Below are positions 1 to 7,589 of a stretch of DNA of 24,720 nt, piece after piece; the first letter of the stretch is position 1, and each line of letters opens with the position of its first letter. The notes below the pieces were generated by a model. That model was not told the origin of the DNA. It was given only the letters and a program-made list of their open reading frames with translations, and made no database searches. A program made the position numbers and the translations under genes. The stretch is from Eubacteriales bacterium (GTDB lineage: Bacteria > Bacillota_A > Clostridia > Christensenellales > Aristaeellaceae): positions 1-24,720 of the forward strand of contig JARKQO010000527.1 in NCBI GenBank assembly GCA_029974855.1, written 5' to 3'.

Positions 1-885
1 CCAAAATGGAAAAAGAAGCTGGCCTGGGGGCTGGACTATGCCGTTTTCACCGTTCCCGCCTTGCTGCTGGTAATCTACACCACCTTGCTGCCCTTTTTGA
101 TGAACGTGGTCTATTCCTTCACCGACTGGGACGGCATCAAAAGCCGGGTTTCCTTTGTGGGGTGGGAGCACTTTGCGCGCATCTTCACCCGGGACGCCAA
201 ATTCTGGGGCAGCGTGGGGTTTAACCTGCGGTTCGCGCTGTTTTACGTGGTGGCGGTGAATGTGCTGGCGCTGCTGCTGGCCACCGCCCTGTACCGCCGG
301 GGCAGGGTTTCCACCTTGGCCCGCTCGCTGTTTTTTGTGCCCTACGTCATCAGCATCGTGGCCATCAGCCTCACCTGGAGGTTCATCCTGACCTCCGGGT
401 TCGCCACCCTGTACCAGAGCACGGGCTGGCTGTTCTTCAACCAAAGCTGGCTGGGAAGTCCCGGCCTGGCGTTCTACACGCTGGTATTCCTTTCGGTGTG
501 GCAAAACGTGGGCTTTTACATGATGATCTACATCGCGGGGCTGATGGGGGTGCCCGCCGATGTGATGGAGGCCGCGGATATTGACGGCGCGTCCTCCTTG
601 CGGGCCTTTTTGACCATCAAGCTGCCGCTGATCATGCCCTCCGTGACGGTGTGCCTGTTTACCTCCACCTTGTTTGCCCTGAAGCTTTTTGATATCATTC
701 TGGTGCTGACCAAGGGCGGCCCCGCCAACGCCACCATGTCCGTCACCTTCAACATCTACAAGGAGGCCTTCGGCAACTATCATTACGGCCTGGCCACGGC
801 GAAATCCCTGGTTTTCTTCCTGTTTTGCACCTTCATTACGGTGCTGCAAACGGGCCTGACCAAGCGGCGGGAGGTGGAGCTGTGA
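1..885 (+). CDS. Sugar ABC transporter permease, MalF/UgpA type (5' end outside window)
   Basis: Inner-membrane subunit of a family 1 carbohydrate importer. The reading frame is open from the first base, so the true start lies left of the window; the visible part is 294 residues, close to full length for this family. It begins with a basic stretch (PKWKKKLAWG), then a first membrane helix (AVFTVPALLLVIYTTLLPF), followed by further hydrophobic helices. The cytoplasmic EAA loop that docks on the ATPase is clear near the C-terminus (DVMEAADIDGASS, then IKLPLIMP), with the family signature KGGPANAT after it. The stop overlaps the start of the next permease by 4 bp (GTGA), a typical permease pair. 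A binding-protein gene is expected just upstream; no ATPase gene is seen, so a shared MsmK-type ATPase is likely. Substrate unknown. Confidence 0.93.
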   Translation, partial: PKWKKKLAWGLDYAVFTVPALLLVIYTTLLPFLMNVVYSFTDWDGIKSRVSFVGWEHFARIFTRDAKFWGSVGFNLRFALFYVVAVNVLALLLATALYRRGRVSTLARSLFFVPYVISIVAISLTWRFILTSGFATLYQSTGWLFFNQSWLGSPGLAFYTLVFLSVWQNVGFYMMIYIAGLMGVPADVMEAADIDGASSLRAFLTIKLPLIMPSVTVCLFTSTLFALKLFDIILVLTKGGPANATMSVTFNIYKEAFGNYHYGLATAKSLVFFLFCTFITVLQTGLTKRREVEL

Positions 886-1715
886 AACGGCGTGTAAAGT
901 GGGGGCGGGTCGCGGCGCTGCTGGGGACGCTGGCGCTTTCCTTGGTATGGCTGTACCCCATCGTGCTGATCTTCCTGAACTCCTTCAAGGGCTCCAACGA
1001 GATCATGTCCCGGTTTCTTCAGCTGCCGGAGCGCTTTTCCCTGGAGAATTACCGGGTGGCCTGGGAGTCCTTCCGGTTCCCCAGGCTCCTGGGCAACACC
1101 TTGCTCTATACCGGGGTGTCCGTGCTGGCCATCAGCCTGTTCGCCCCCATGGCCGCCTACAAGCTGGCCAGAACCCCCGGCAGGCTCAGCAATGTCCTCT
1201 TTTTGGTGCTGATTCTGCCGGTGATGGTGCCCTTCCAATCCTACATGATCACCCTGACGCGGCTGGTGGCTGGCACAGGCCTCAGCGGCACCCGGATCGG
1301 CTATATCATCGTCATGACCGGCATGGGCACCACCTTCGCGGCCTTTATGGTGCACGGCTTTGTGAAGTCCATCCCCAGGGAGCTGGAGGAGTGCGCCTTT
1401 TTGGACGGGGCTTCCAGCCTGCGGACCTATTTCAGCATCGTATTCCCGCTGCTGGTGCCCATCGTCACCACGGTGCTGATCATCAACGTGCTGGGCACCT
1501 GGAACGACATCACCGTGAACCTGCTGATCATGGGGGGCAAGGAAGCCACCATGAACCTCTCCAACGCGCTGTTTTCGCGCTTCGCCTCCCAGGCCTCCGA
1601 TTGGGAGCGGGCGCTGCCCGGCATCCTCATGGCCACCCTTCCCAACATCCTCTTCTTTGCCTTTATGCAGCGCTACATCGTAGAGGGTATCACCGCCGGG
1701 GCGGTGAAGGGATAA
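882..1715 (+). CDS. Sugar ABC transporter permease, MalG/UgpE type
   Basis: Second membrane subunit of the same importer, 277 residues. I place the start at GTG 882, inside the stop of the preceding gene, because a GAGGTGGAG ribosome site lies just before it and translation then begins with a basic N-terminus (MKRRVKWGR) and the first helix (VAALLGTLALSLVWLYPIVL). This is followed by the NSFKGSNEI segment usual in MalG-like proteins. The EAA loop is recognisable but degenerate (LEECAFLDGASS, then IVFPLLVP), with Cys in place of the second residue of EAA. The C-terminus (YIVEGITAGAVKG) is the canonical end of the family. It is co-transcribed with the upstream permease and with the isomerase/epimerase 33 bp downstream. 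Substrate unknown. Confidence 0.93.
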   Translation: MKRRVKWGRVAALLGTLALSLVWLYPIVLIFLNSFKGSNEIMSRFLQLPERFSLENYRVAWESFRFPRLLGNTLLYTGVSVLAISLFAPMAAYKLARTPGRLSNVLFLVLILPVMVPFQSYMITLTRLVAGTGLSGTRIGYIIVMTGMGTTFAAFMVHGFVKSIPRELEECAFLDGASSLRTYFSIVFPLLVPIVTTVLIINVLGTWNDITVNLLIMGGKEATMNLSNALFSRFASQASDWERALPGILMATLPNILFFAFMQRYIVEGITAGAVKG

Positions 1716-1748
1716 GGGCCGCCGATTTTCAAGGAACGAGGGATCGAT

Positions 1749-2582
1749 ATGCAACTAGGCCTCATGGTATTTTTGGGGGACCATATGGAGGACCGGTTCC
1801 GGGCCCTGGCAGAGCTGGGGGTTCCCACCTGCCAGCTGGCCTGCTGGCAGCGGGAGCTGCTGACCCAGGAGCGGGCGGAGGAGGCGAGGCTGGCAGCCCA
1901 GCGCCAGGGCATCCGCATTTCCGCCTTCTGGTGCGGCTGGAGCGGCCCCGTGGTGTGGGATTTTTATGAGGGCCAGCTGACCTTGGGGCTGGTGCCCCCG
2001 GCCTACAGCCACATCCGTTTGCAAGAGCTGCTGCACGGGGGGCGGTTCGCCAGGTGGCTGGGGGTGGAGGACCTGGTGACCCACGCGGGTTACATCCCGG
2101 AAAACCCCTATGATGAAAAATACCCCGCGCTGATCGCCAACCTGCGGCATTTGGCTAAGGAGCTGGCCGCCCACGGCCAATGGCTTCTGTTTGAAACCGG
2201 GCAGGAAACCCCCTGTACGTTGCGCCGCGCCATAGAGGACGTGGGCACAGGCAACTTGGGGGTGAACCTGGACCCCGCCAATTTGCTGATGTATGGCAAG
2301 GCCAACCCGGTGGACGCCCTGGACATCCTGGGGCCTTACGTGCGCGGCGTGCACGCCAAGGATGGGGAGTACCCCGCCAATGGCCGGGAGCTGGGCCCGG
2401 AAAAACCCCTGGGGGAGGGAAGGGTGAATTTCCCCAAATTCATGGAAAAGCTGCGGGAAATAGGCTATGATGGCTGCGTGACCATTGAGCGGGAAATTGA
2501 GGGGGAACAGCAGCGCCGGGATATCCTGCGGGCCCTGGAGATTTTGCGGGGCCTGATGCCTCCCCAGGGAGGCGGCCTATGA
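1749..2582 (+). CDS. Sugar phosphate isomerase/epimerase family protein (xylose-isomerase-like TIM barrel)
   Basis: A 277-residue AP-endonuclease-2-type TIM barrel, the fold of many sugar and sugar-phosphate isomerases and epimerases. The four expected metal ligands are in order: Glu149 (WLLFET), Asp175 (GVNLDPANL), His202 (VRGVHAKDGEYP) and Glu247 (CVTIERE). An early loop with Trp/His (THAGYIPENP, 111-120) also fits the family. Length is normal. The start is ATG 1749, after a GAACGAGGG stretch. The stop overlaps the ATG of the next gene by 4 bp (ATGA), indicating translational coupling. It follows two importer permeases, so it probably acts on the imported sugar or a derivative. The exact reaction (isomerase, 3-epimerase or similar) cannot be read from the sequence. 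Confidence 0.88.
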   Translation: MQLGLMVFLGDHMEDRFRALAELGVPTCQLACWQRELLTQERAEEARLAAQRQGIRISAFWCGWSGPVVWDFYEGQLTLGLVPPAYSHIRLQELLHGGRFARWLGVEDLVTHAGYIPENPYDEKYPALIANLRHLAKELAAHGQWLLFETGQETPCTLRRAIEDVGTGNLGVNLDPANLLMYGKANPVDALDILGPYVRGVHAKDGEYPANGRELGPEKPLGEGRVNFPKFMEKLREIGYDGCVTIEREIEGEQQRRDILRALEILRGLMPPQGGGL

Positions 2583-3745
2583 CCTCCCGGGAGCGCCTGA
2601 TGGCGGCTATACGGCATGAGGCGCCCGACCGGGTGCCCGTATCCACCTATGAGATGACCGGGCTGCATTACGATCCCCGGGAGCGGGAGGGGCAGGGGCC
2701 GGACCGGTCCCCGGCCCGGATGTACCTGTCCGGCTGGTGGAACCACGAGCCCTCCTACCAGCCCCTGATGGCATACATCCGGGAACAGGCCGATTGCGTC
2801 TACATGACGGACATCCGGACCGGGGACCGGTACCTGAAGGAGCACACCCATACCGAAACCTGGCGGGAGGGCCCCCACCAATACACCCGCACGGTTCTGC
2901 GCACCCCCAAGGGCCCCCTGTCCCAGACCTTTCGCGTGGACGACGGCCTGTACACCGCCTGGGAGACGGAGCACCTGGTAAAGGATGAGGAGGATGTGCG
3001 GCGGTACCTTTCCATCCCCTTTGACCCGGAGCCGGTGGACGTATCCCACCTGGCGGCCCAGGACGCCTTTGTGGGGGACCGGGGCATTTTGATGGTGGAC
3101 GTGCTGGACCCCATCTGCGAGGTGGCGGGGCTGTTTGACTTTTCCGACTTCACGGTGACCGCCTTCACCGAGCCGGATACCATCACCCGCCTGCTGGATT
3201 TCGCCTTTGAGCGGCAGCGCCACTTTTTGGGGGACATGCTGCGCAAAGGGGCCGGGCCGCTGTTCCGCTTTGCCGGGCCCGAGTATTGCACGCCCCCCTA
3301 TCTCCCCAAAGAGTGCTTTTTGAAGTTTGTGACCCAGTACGACAAGCGGCTGATCCGCATGATCCACGACCATGGGCAATACGCCAGGGTCCATTCCCAC
3401 GGGAAGATCCGCACCGTTATGGACCAGTTCCTGGAGATGGAGGTGGACGCCATCGACCCGGTGGAGTCCTCGGCGGATTTGTCCGGCGATCTTTCCCTGC
3501 GGGAGGCAAAGGAGCTTACCGGCGGAAAAATATGCCTCTTTGGCAACATCCAGCTGAAGGATTTGGAGCAGCTGTCCGCCCAGGCCATGCGGGAAAAGGT
3601 GAAGCGGTGCGTGGAGCAGGGCAAGCCCGGCGGCAACTTTGTGGTGCTGCCCACGGCGACGCCCCTGAACGTGCCCCTTTCGCCCCGCACAGAGGAGAAC
3701 TTCCGCATCATGATCGACACGGCGCACGAATACGGGCAATACTGA
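2579..3745 (+). CDS. URO-D family protein lacking the Cys zinc site
   Basis: A 388-residue member of the uroporphyrinogen decarboxylase / MtaA-CmuA methyltransferase superfamily, shown by the N-terminal hallmark (RERLMAAIRHEAPDRVPV), the mid-protein FAGPEYCTPPYL segment and the C-terminal layout (FGNIQLKDLEQLS, then TEENFRIMID). Cobalamin methyltransferases of this superfamily bind zinc through H-x-C and a later Cys; here the first position reads His272-Ser-His274-Gly and the second region reads VVLPTATPLNVPLS with no Cys. A corrinoid:thiol methyltransferase role is therefore unlikely, and a haem-pathway decarboxylase is also unlikely in a sugar operon. Such proteins are common in clostridial sugar loci but their function is generally unknown. 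The ATG overlaps the upstream stop. Confidence 0.85.
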   Translation: MTSRERLMAAIRHEAPDRVPVSTYEMTGLHYDPREREGQGPDRSPARMYLSGWWNHEPSYQPLMAYIREQADCVYMTDIRTGDRYLKEHTHTETWREGPHQYTRTVLRTPKGPLSQTFRVDDGLYTAWETEHLVKDEEDVRRYLSIPFDPEPVDVSHLAAQDAFVGDRGILMVDVLDPICEVAGLFDFSDFTVTAFTEPDTITRLLDFAFERQRHFLGDMLRKGAGPLFRFAGPEYCTPPYLPKECFLKFVTQYDKRLIRMIHDHGQYARVHSHGKIRTVMDQFLEMEVDAIDPVESSADLSGDLSLREAKELTGGKICLFGNIQLKDLEQLSAQAMREKVKRCVEQGKPGGNFVVLPTATPLNVPLSPRTEENFRIMIDTAHEYGQY

Positions 3746-3798
3746 AAACCCGGGCATTGGCAGGGCGGTGATTCGCTCACGCACAGAAAGGAACGCAT

Positions 3799-4827
3799 AT
3801 GAACGCATGGGAACGGCTGCACGCCAGAATCCGGGGAGAAGCGGTGGACAGGGCCCCCAACCTGAGCATTTTGATGCACTTTGCCGCCCGCTACGCGGGG
3901 GTGCCCTACCGGGCCTTCTGCCTGGACAGCGACGCCATGGTGAGGGCCAACATCCTGTGTCACGAGGCCTTTGGCATTGACGCGGTTACGGTGATGTCCG
4001 ACCCCATGGGAGAGGCCCACGACTACGGCGCCCAGGTGGTGTACCCCGAAAACGACACGCCCTACGCCCCCCGGCCCTTCTGGCCGGAGGATGGGCCGGA
4101 CCCCTCGGCTGCGAACATCCCGGCGCTGGAGGTACAGGACACCCTGCGGATGCGAAACCGGGTGGCCGCCATTAGGGCCTACGCCGACAAGCTGAAGGGT
4201 AAATGCCCCATCATCGGCTGGGTGGAGGGCCCGGCGGCGGAATACTGCGATCTGCGGGGCACCCAAGCCGCCATGTACGATTTTGCCGAGGGGGCGGACT
4301 TTTTGCCCCCGGTGCTGGACAGGCTGTGCGACCAGGCCATATGCTTTCTGCGGGCCCAGGTGCGGGCCGGGGCCGATGTCATCGGCATTGGGGACGCGGT
4401 GTGCTCTTTGCTGGGGCCCGGGCTGTACCGGCAATACGGCAAGCCCTATGAAAAACGCCTCGTCGACGCCATCCGGCAGGAGGGGGCCCTGGCTAAGCTG
4501 CACATCTGCGGGGATATCTCCTCCCTCTTGGACGACATCAACGAAATCCGCCCCCACATTGTGGACGTGGACTGGATGGTAAACTGGGGCGACGCCTGCC
4601 GCAGGCTTTCCCATTGCAGCCCCAACGGGAACTTCGACCCGGTGGCGGTGATGCTCCAGGGCACGCCGGAGGATGTGGCCCGGGCGGTGGACGCGTCCCT
4701 GGAGGAGGGGAACGAGCGCTCCATGGTCAGCGCCGGATGCGAGATTCCCCCGGGCACGCCCAGGGAGAACCTGCTGGCAGTCCATGGGCGGTTGGTGGAG
4801 AGGGGCGGGGGCTCTCCCTGTGCCTGA
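3799..4827 (+). CDS. URO-D family protein with H-x-C...C zinc motif (MtaA-like)
   Basis: A 342-residue second member of the URO-D/MtaA superfamily. Unlike its neighbour it keeps the candidate zinc site of methylcobamide:thiol methyltransferases: His235-Ile-Cys237-Gly (LAKLHICGDISSLLDD) and Cys314 (SAGCEIPPGTP). The N-terminus (WERLHARIRGEAVDRAPN) and the GADVIGIGDAVCSLLGP segment also fit the family. The start at ATG 3799 follows GAAAGGAACG. It lies 53 bp after the other URO-D gene and is probably in the same transcript. No corrinoid protein or substrate-specific methyltransferase partner is seen in the window, so methyl transfer is only a possibility, for example demethylation of a methylated sugar or aglycone. 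Confidence 0.86.
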   Translation: MNAWERLHARIRGEAVDRAPNLSILMHFAARYAGVPYRAFCLDSDAMVRANILCHEAFGIDAVTVMSDPMGEAHDYGAQVVYPENDTPYAPRPFWPEDGPDPSAANIPALEVQDTLRMRNRVAAIRAYADKLKGKCPIIGWVEGPAAEYCDLRGTQAAMYDFAEGADFLPPVLDRLCDQAICFLRAQVRAGADVIGIGDAVCSLLGPGLYRQYGKPYEKRLVDAIRQEGALAKLHICGDISSLLDDINEIRPHIVDVDWMVNWGDACRRLSHCSPNGNFDPVAVMLQGTPEDVARAVDASLEEGNERSMVSAGCEIPPGTPRENLLAVHGRLVERGGGSPCA

Positions 4828-4878
4828 CGCCCCTCCAGTGCCAAAAGCGCTATGGAAAAAACGCTGTACAACTGTGGC

Positions 4879-4907
4879 TTGCTTTGCGGGCCACTTTTTG
4901 CTATACT
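4879..4907 (+). promoter_or_regulatory. Candidate sigma-A promoter for the PPC-domain gene
   Basis: TTGCTT at 4879-4884 and TATACT at 4902-4907 are separated by 17 bp in the 202-bp gap before the PPC-domain gene. The predicted transcript start near 4914 would leave a leader of about 115 nt. It is judged by eye only; read-through from the upstream genes is also possible. Confidence 0.5.
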
Positions 4908-5029
4908 TCACGAAATGCTTGGAAACTACCTGGAAAGCGTGCGACAGGCGGGACGGCCACGCTTTGGCGTATGCGGGAACCTGCCGGCACGCCGCGGGGC
5001 GCGGAATCATCGGGAGGGGGGACGGTCAG

Positions 5030-5461
5030 GTGGAAATCTTTACGGGCGGCCAAATCGGGAAAGTGATCGTGCTGCGGTTGGATCAGGGGGATATGGTGCT
5101 GGAGAGCGTCACCGCCGCCTGCCAGCGGGAAAACATCAAGGACGGAGCGGTTATCTCCGCCATCGGCACCCTGGACATGTGCACGCTGCACATGGTGATG
5201 ACCACCGGGTATCCGGCTGTGGAAAAATTCGTGACCTGGGAGGACAAGCCCCTGGAGCTGGCTTCCCTATCGGGGATCATCGCCAATGGGGTCCCCCACC
5301 TGCATACCGTGGTGTCCGACCACGAGAGGGCGTACTCCGGGCATTTGGAGCCGGGCTGCCGCGTGCTGTACCTGGCGGAGATCGTGATTGCCCAGTTCGC
5401 CGGCATGGCGTTTCAGCGGCAAAAAAATGAGCGGGGCATCAACGAGCTTCACCACCGCTGA
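5030..5461 (+). CDS. PPC/DUF296 domain protein
   Basis: A 143-residue single-domain protein of the PPC (plants and prokaryotes conserved, DUF296) family. It shows the family's opening (VIVLRLDQGDMVLESVTAAC), the IGTL turn (about residue 46) and the diagnostic histidine cluster: His90 and His92 in GVPHLHTVVSD and His105 in YSGHLEPG. The start is placed at GTG 5030, preceded by GGGAGGGGG with about 9 nt spacing; upstream in-frame sequence has no ATG and gives no family similarity. In plants this domain is joined to AT-hooks, but stand-alone bacterial versions have no established role, and I see no DNA-binding motif here. A candidate promoter (4879-4907) and a terminator (5491-5533) suggest it can be expressed separately from the upstream sugar genes. 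Confidence 0.82.
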   Translation: MEIFTGGQIGKVIVLRLDQGDMVLESVTAACQRENIKDGAVISAIGTLDMCTLHMVMTTGYPAVEKFVTWEDKPLELASLSGIIANGVPHLHTVVSDHERAYSGHLEPGCRVLYLAEIVIAQFAGMAFQRQKNERGINELHHR

Positions 5462-5490
5462 CCCCAAAGCGCCCTCAACAGAAAAGAAAG

Positions 5491-5533
5491 AGCCTCCTGC
5501 CGTGGGATGGGAACCACGGCGGGAGGCTTTCTT
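5491..5533 (+). terminator. Rho-independent terminator
   Basis: A 15-bp stem (arms 5491-5505 and 5514-5528, one G-T type mismatch) with an 8-nt loop is followed by TTTCTT. It lies 30 bp after the PPC-domain stop and closes the first operon. Confidence 0.85.
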
Positions 5534-5554
5534 GTGGGACAAAGGGGTTTTCAC

Positions 5555-5566
5555 CCAAGGCCTTGG
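5555..5566. promoter_or_regulatory. Perfect 12-bp palindrome CCAAGGCCTTGG
   Basis: Perfect palindrome about 95 bp upstream of the -35 box of the transketolase operon. It could be a protein-binding site, but no known operator is recognised and the role is unproven. Confidence 0.3.
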
Positions 5567-5648
5567 ACATTGGGGCCCCCTGTGCAAGCTTAATGCATAA
5601 AATTAACATATTCTTAATAATTTCGTAAAAAAATTCATCAAAATGCCC

Positions 5649-5676
5649 TTGTGTTTTGGAAGTTATTTTGTATAAT
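5649..5676 (+). promoter_or_regulatory. Promoter of the transketolase-isomerase operon
   Basis: TTGTGT (5649-5654) and a perfect TATAAT (5671-5676) are 16 bp apart in a markedly A+T-rich gap between a terminator and the first transketolase gene. Upstream sequence 5590-5640 is A/T tracts that could act as an UP element and contains ATTAA-N7-TTAAT (5602-5618). The expected start near 5683 gives a leader of about 55 nt with AAGGAGG at 5718-5724. Confidence 0.75.
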
Positions 5677-5684
5677 GAAATCAG

Positions 5685-5703
5685 ATTTTGAAAATTGAAA
5701 TTT
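5685..5703. promoter_or_regulatory. Overlapping A+T-rich dyads just downstream of the -10 box (possible operator)
   Basis: ATTTT-G-AAAAT (5685-5695) overlaps AAATT-GA-AATTT (5692-5703), placed roughly at +1 to +20 of the predicted transcript. The position suits a repressor site, and an IclR-family regulator is encoded at the far end of this gene cluster. The link is inference. Confidence 0.35.
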
Positions 5704-5736
5704 ACCTGAAAAACATAAGGAGGCACAGAGGGACTC

Positions 5737-6663
5737 ATGAAGGCAAATTTGCGGGACGCGTTCGCTGAAGAGCTGATTGCACTGGCAAAGGACAACGGGG
5801 ATATTGTGGTGTTGGACCCGGACGTGGCCCGGTCCACCCGTGTGCTTCCCTTTGCTTCCCTTTATCCGGAGCGCTTTTTTGAAATGGGCGTTGCAGAGCA
5901 AAACGTGGTGGGAACAGCCGCCGGGCTGGCGCTGGAGGGGAACACGGTTTTCTGTGTGGCGTTCTCCCCCTTCATGGTGCTGCGGCCCCTTGAGATGATC
6001 CGCACCTCCATCGCCTATCCCCGCTTGAACGTGAAGATCGTCGGCTTATATGCCGGGGTCAGCTGCAGCAAGGACGGGGCCACCCACCAAACCTTTGAGG
6101 ATGTGGCCGCCATGCGCGCCATTCCCGGGATGAAGGTGATCTCCCCCAGCGACCCGGCCATGACCAGGGCCATGACCAGGGCCGCCGCCGCCTACAAGGG
6201 CCCGCTGTTTCTGCGCATAGACTCGGAGGACCTGACTCCCTTATACCCCGACGGCGTCGCCTTTGAAATAGGCAAGGGGTACCGGCTGCGGGAAGGCGGC
6301 CACATCACCCTGGCCGGCTACGGCAGCGCCGTCCACCGGCTGATGAGCGCCGCCGACGCCCTGGCCAAGGAGGGGGTGATGGCAGAAGTATTGGACATGG
6401 CGAGCCTGAAACCCCTGGACCAGGAGCTGCTGTGCGCTTCCCTGCGCAAAACGGGCCGGCTGGTGACGCTGGAGGACCACAACATCTACGGGGGCCTGGC
6501 CTCGGCGGCAAGCGAAGTGATCGCCCAAAGCGGCATCCGCGCGGCTTACCGGCCCCTGGCGATCCGGGATGTGTTTGGCCTATCGGGCACCATCGAGGAA
6601 CTGCAACAAGCGCTGTACCTTACCGCCGACGATGTGGCGGCCGCTGCCAAGGCATTGCTGTAG
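5737..6663 (+). CDS. Transketolase C-terminal (pyrimidine-binding) subunit
   Basis: A 308-residue protein carrying the pyrimidine-binding and C-terminal domains of a split transketolase. Family features are the DPDVARSTR opening, the catalytic-glutamate motif (FEMGVAEQNVVGTAAGLA, Glu54), the FSPFMVLRPLEMIR helix, the substrate-loop motif KDGATHQTFEDVA and the VISPSDP strand; a typical C-terminal domain (SLKPLD, LVTLEDHNIYGGL) follows. With the next gene it should form a thiamine-diphosphate enzyme that moves two-carbon ketol units between ketose donors and aldose acceptors in the cytoplasm. It is the first gene after a strong promoter, with AAGGAGG upstream of ATG 5737. The C-terminal part precedes the N-terminal part, the reverse of the usual order for split transketolases. 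Confidence 0.93.
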   Translation: MKANLRDAFAEELIALAKDNGDIVVLDPDVARSTRVLPFASLYPERFFEMGVAEQNVVGTAAGLALEGNTVFCVAFSPFMVLRPLEMIRTSIAYPRLNVKIVGLYAGVSCSKDGATHQTFEDVAAMRAIPGMKVISPSDPAMTRAMTRAAAAYKGPLFLRIDSEDLTPLYPDGVAFEIGKGYRLREGGHITLAGYGSAVHRLMSAADALAKEGVMAEVLDMASLKPLDQELLCASLRKTGRLVTLEDHNIYGGLASAASEVIAQSGIRAAYRPLAIRDVFGLSGTIEELQQALYLTADDVAAAAKALL

Positions 6664-6686
6664 CGGGCCGCCAAGAGGAAATCTGC

Positions 6687-7520
6687 ATGAAACAGCTTCA
6701 GGAAATCCAAAAAAAGGCCCACCAGCTGCGCATGGACGCCATCCGCAGCGCCTATGAGTCCCCCAGCCGGTTTGGCCATCTGGGGGGAGCCCTGTCCTGC
6801 GCCGAGATCATCGCGTTGCTGTACTACGACGTGATGAGGCTTGACCCCAAAAATCCAAGTTGGGATGGCCGGGACCGGTTTATCATGTCCAAGGGGCACA
6901 GCTGCGGCATCCAATACGCCGCCCTGGCGGACCTTGGGTATTTCGATCCCGGCCATCTGAAAACCTACAAAACACCCCACAGCATCCTCCAGGGCCACCC
7001 GGACTGCAGGAAGTGCCCCGGCATCGAGGCCACCACCGGCTCCCTGGGGCAGGGCCTGTCCATCGCCCTGGGCATGGCCCTGGCGGCGCGCAAGGACCGG
7101 AAAACCCACAGGGTGTACGTGCTGCTGGGGGAAAGCGAGCTGCAATCGGGGATGACCTGGGAGGCGGCCATGGCGGTGGGCCACTACAACCCCGGGAATC
7201 TCATATGCTTCATCGACCGCAACAATTTGCAGGTATGCGGCAAGTGTGACCAGGTGATGAGCGTGGAGCCCATCCAGGACCGCTTTCGGGCCTTTGGCTG
7301 GGAGGCGGTCCGGGTGGACGGCCATAACCTGGAGCAGCTTCGCGCCGGCGTCCAGATGGCCCGCCATTCCCCAAAGCCCATGGCCATCGTGTGCGACACC
7401 GTCAAGGGCAAGGGCGTTTCCTTTATGGAAAACGTCATGGAGTGGCACGCGTGCCTGGTGGAAACAGAGGACTACCACAGGGCCATGGCCGAGCTGCAGC
7501 AGCGATACGACAGCCTTTGA
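6687..7520 (+). CDS. Transketolase N-terminal (diphosphate-binding) subunit
   Basis: A 277-residue partner of the preceding gene. It has the diphosphate-domain hallmarks GHLGGALSCAE (His31), SKGHSCGIQYAAL (His71), ILQGHPD, EATTGSLGQGLSIALGMALA, and WEAAMAVGHY...DRNNLQ (Asn179). The ThDP/metal motif normally reads G-D-G-E-L-Q-E-G; here it is Gly148-Glu149-Ser150-Glu-Leu-Gln-Ser-Gly, so the metal-binding Asp is replaced by Glu and the second Gly by Ser. All other landmarks are intact, which argues for an active but specialised enzyme rather than decay. ATG 6687 was chosen because AGAGGAA lies 6-12 nt upstream and the N-terminus then matches family length. It starts 23 bp after the C-terminal subunit gene. 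Confidence 0.93.
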   Translation: MKQLQEIQKKAHQLRMDAIRSAYESPSRFGHLGGALSCAEIIALLYYDVMRLDPKNPSWDGRDRFIMSKGHSCGIQYAALADLGYFDPGHLKTYKTPHSILQGHPDCRKCPGIEATTGSLGQGLSIALGMALAARKDRKTHRVYVLLGESELQSGMTWEAAMAVGHYNPGNLICFIDRNNLQVCGKCDQVMSVEPIQDRFRAFGWEAVRVDGHNLEQLRAGVQMARHSPKPMAIVCDTVKGKGVSFMENVMEWHACLVETEDYHRAMAELQQRYDSL

Positions 7521-7589
7521 CAGCGGCTAAGCGGCGGCCGGCTCCGCCCGGGAATGCGGAATGCTGAAATACTGGAGGAAGAGTTCCAT

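Noticed and set aside
2579..4827. Calling the URO-D family genes hemE
   Set aside because: They lie in a sugar operon without haem genes, the sequence patterns are of the MtaA/CmuA-like branch, and two diverged copies side by side do not fit a housekeeping decarboxylase.
4673..5029. A longer PPC-domain protein starting inside the second URO-D gene
   Set aside because: The extra residues have no family similarity and overlap a well-supported gene in another frame; GTG 5030 has a good ribosome site.
6546..7478. Long open frames on the strand opposite the transketolase and other GC-rich genes
   Set aside because: These are composition-driven shadows: no family motifs, poor starts, and they sit fully opposite genes with clear motifs.
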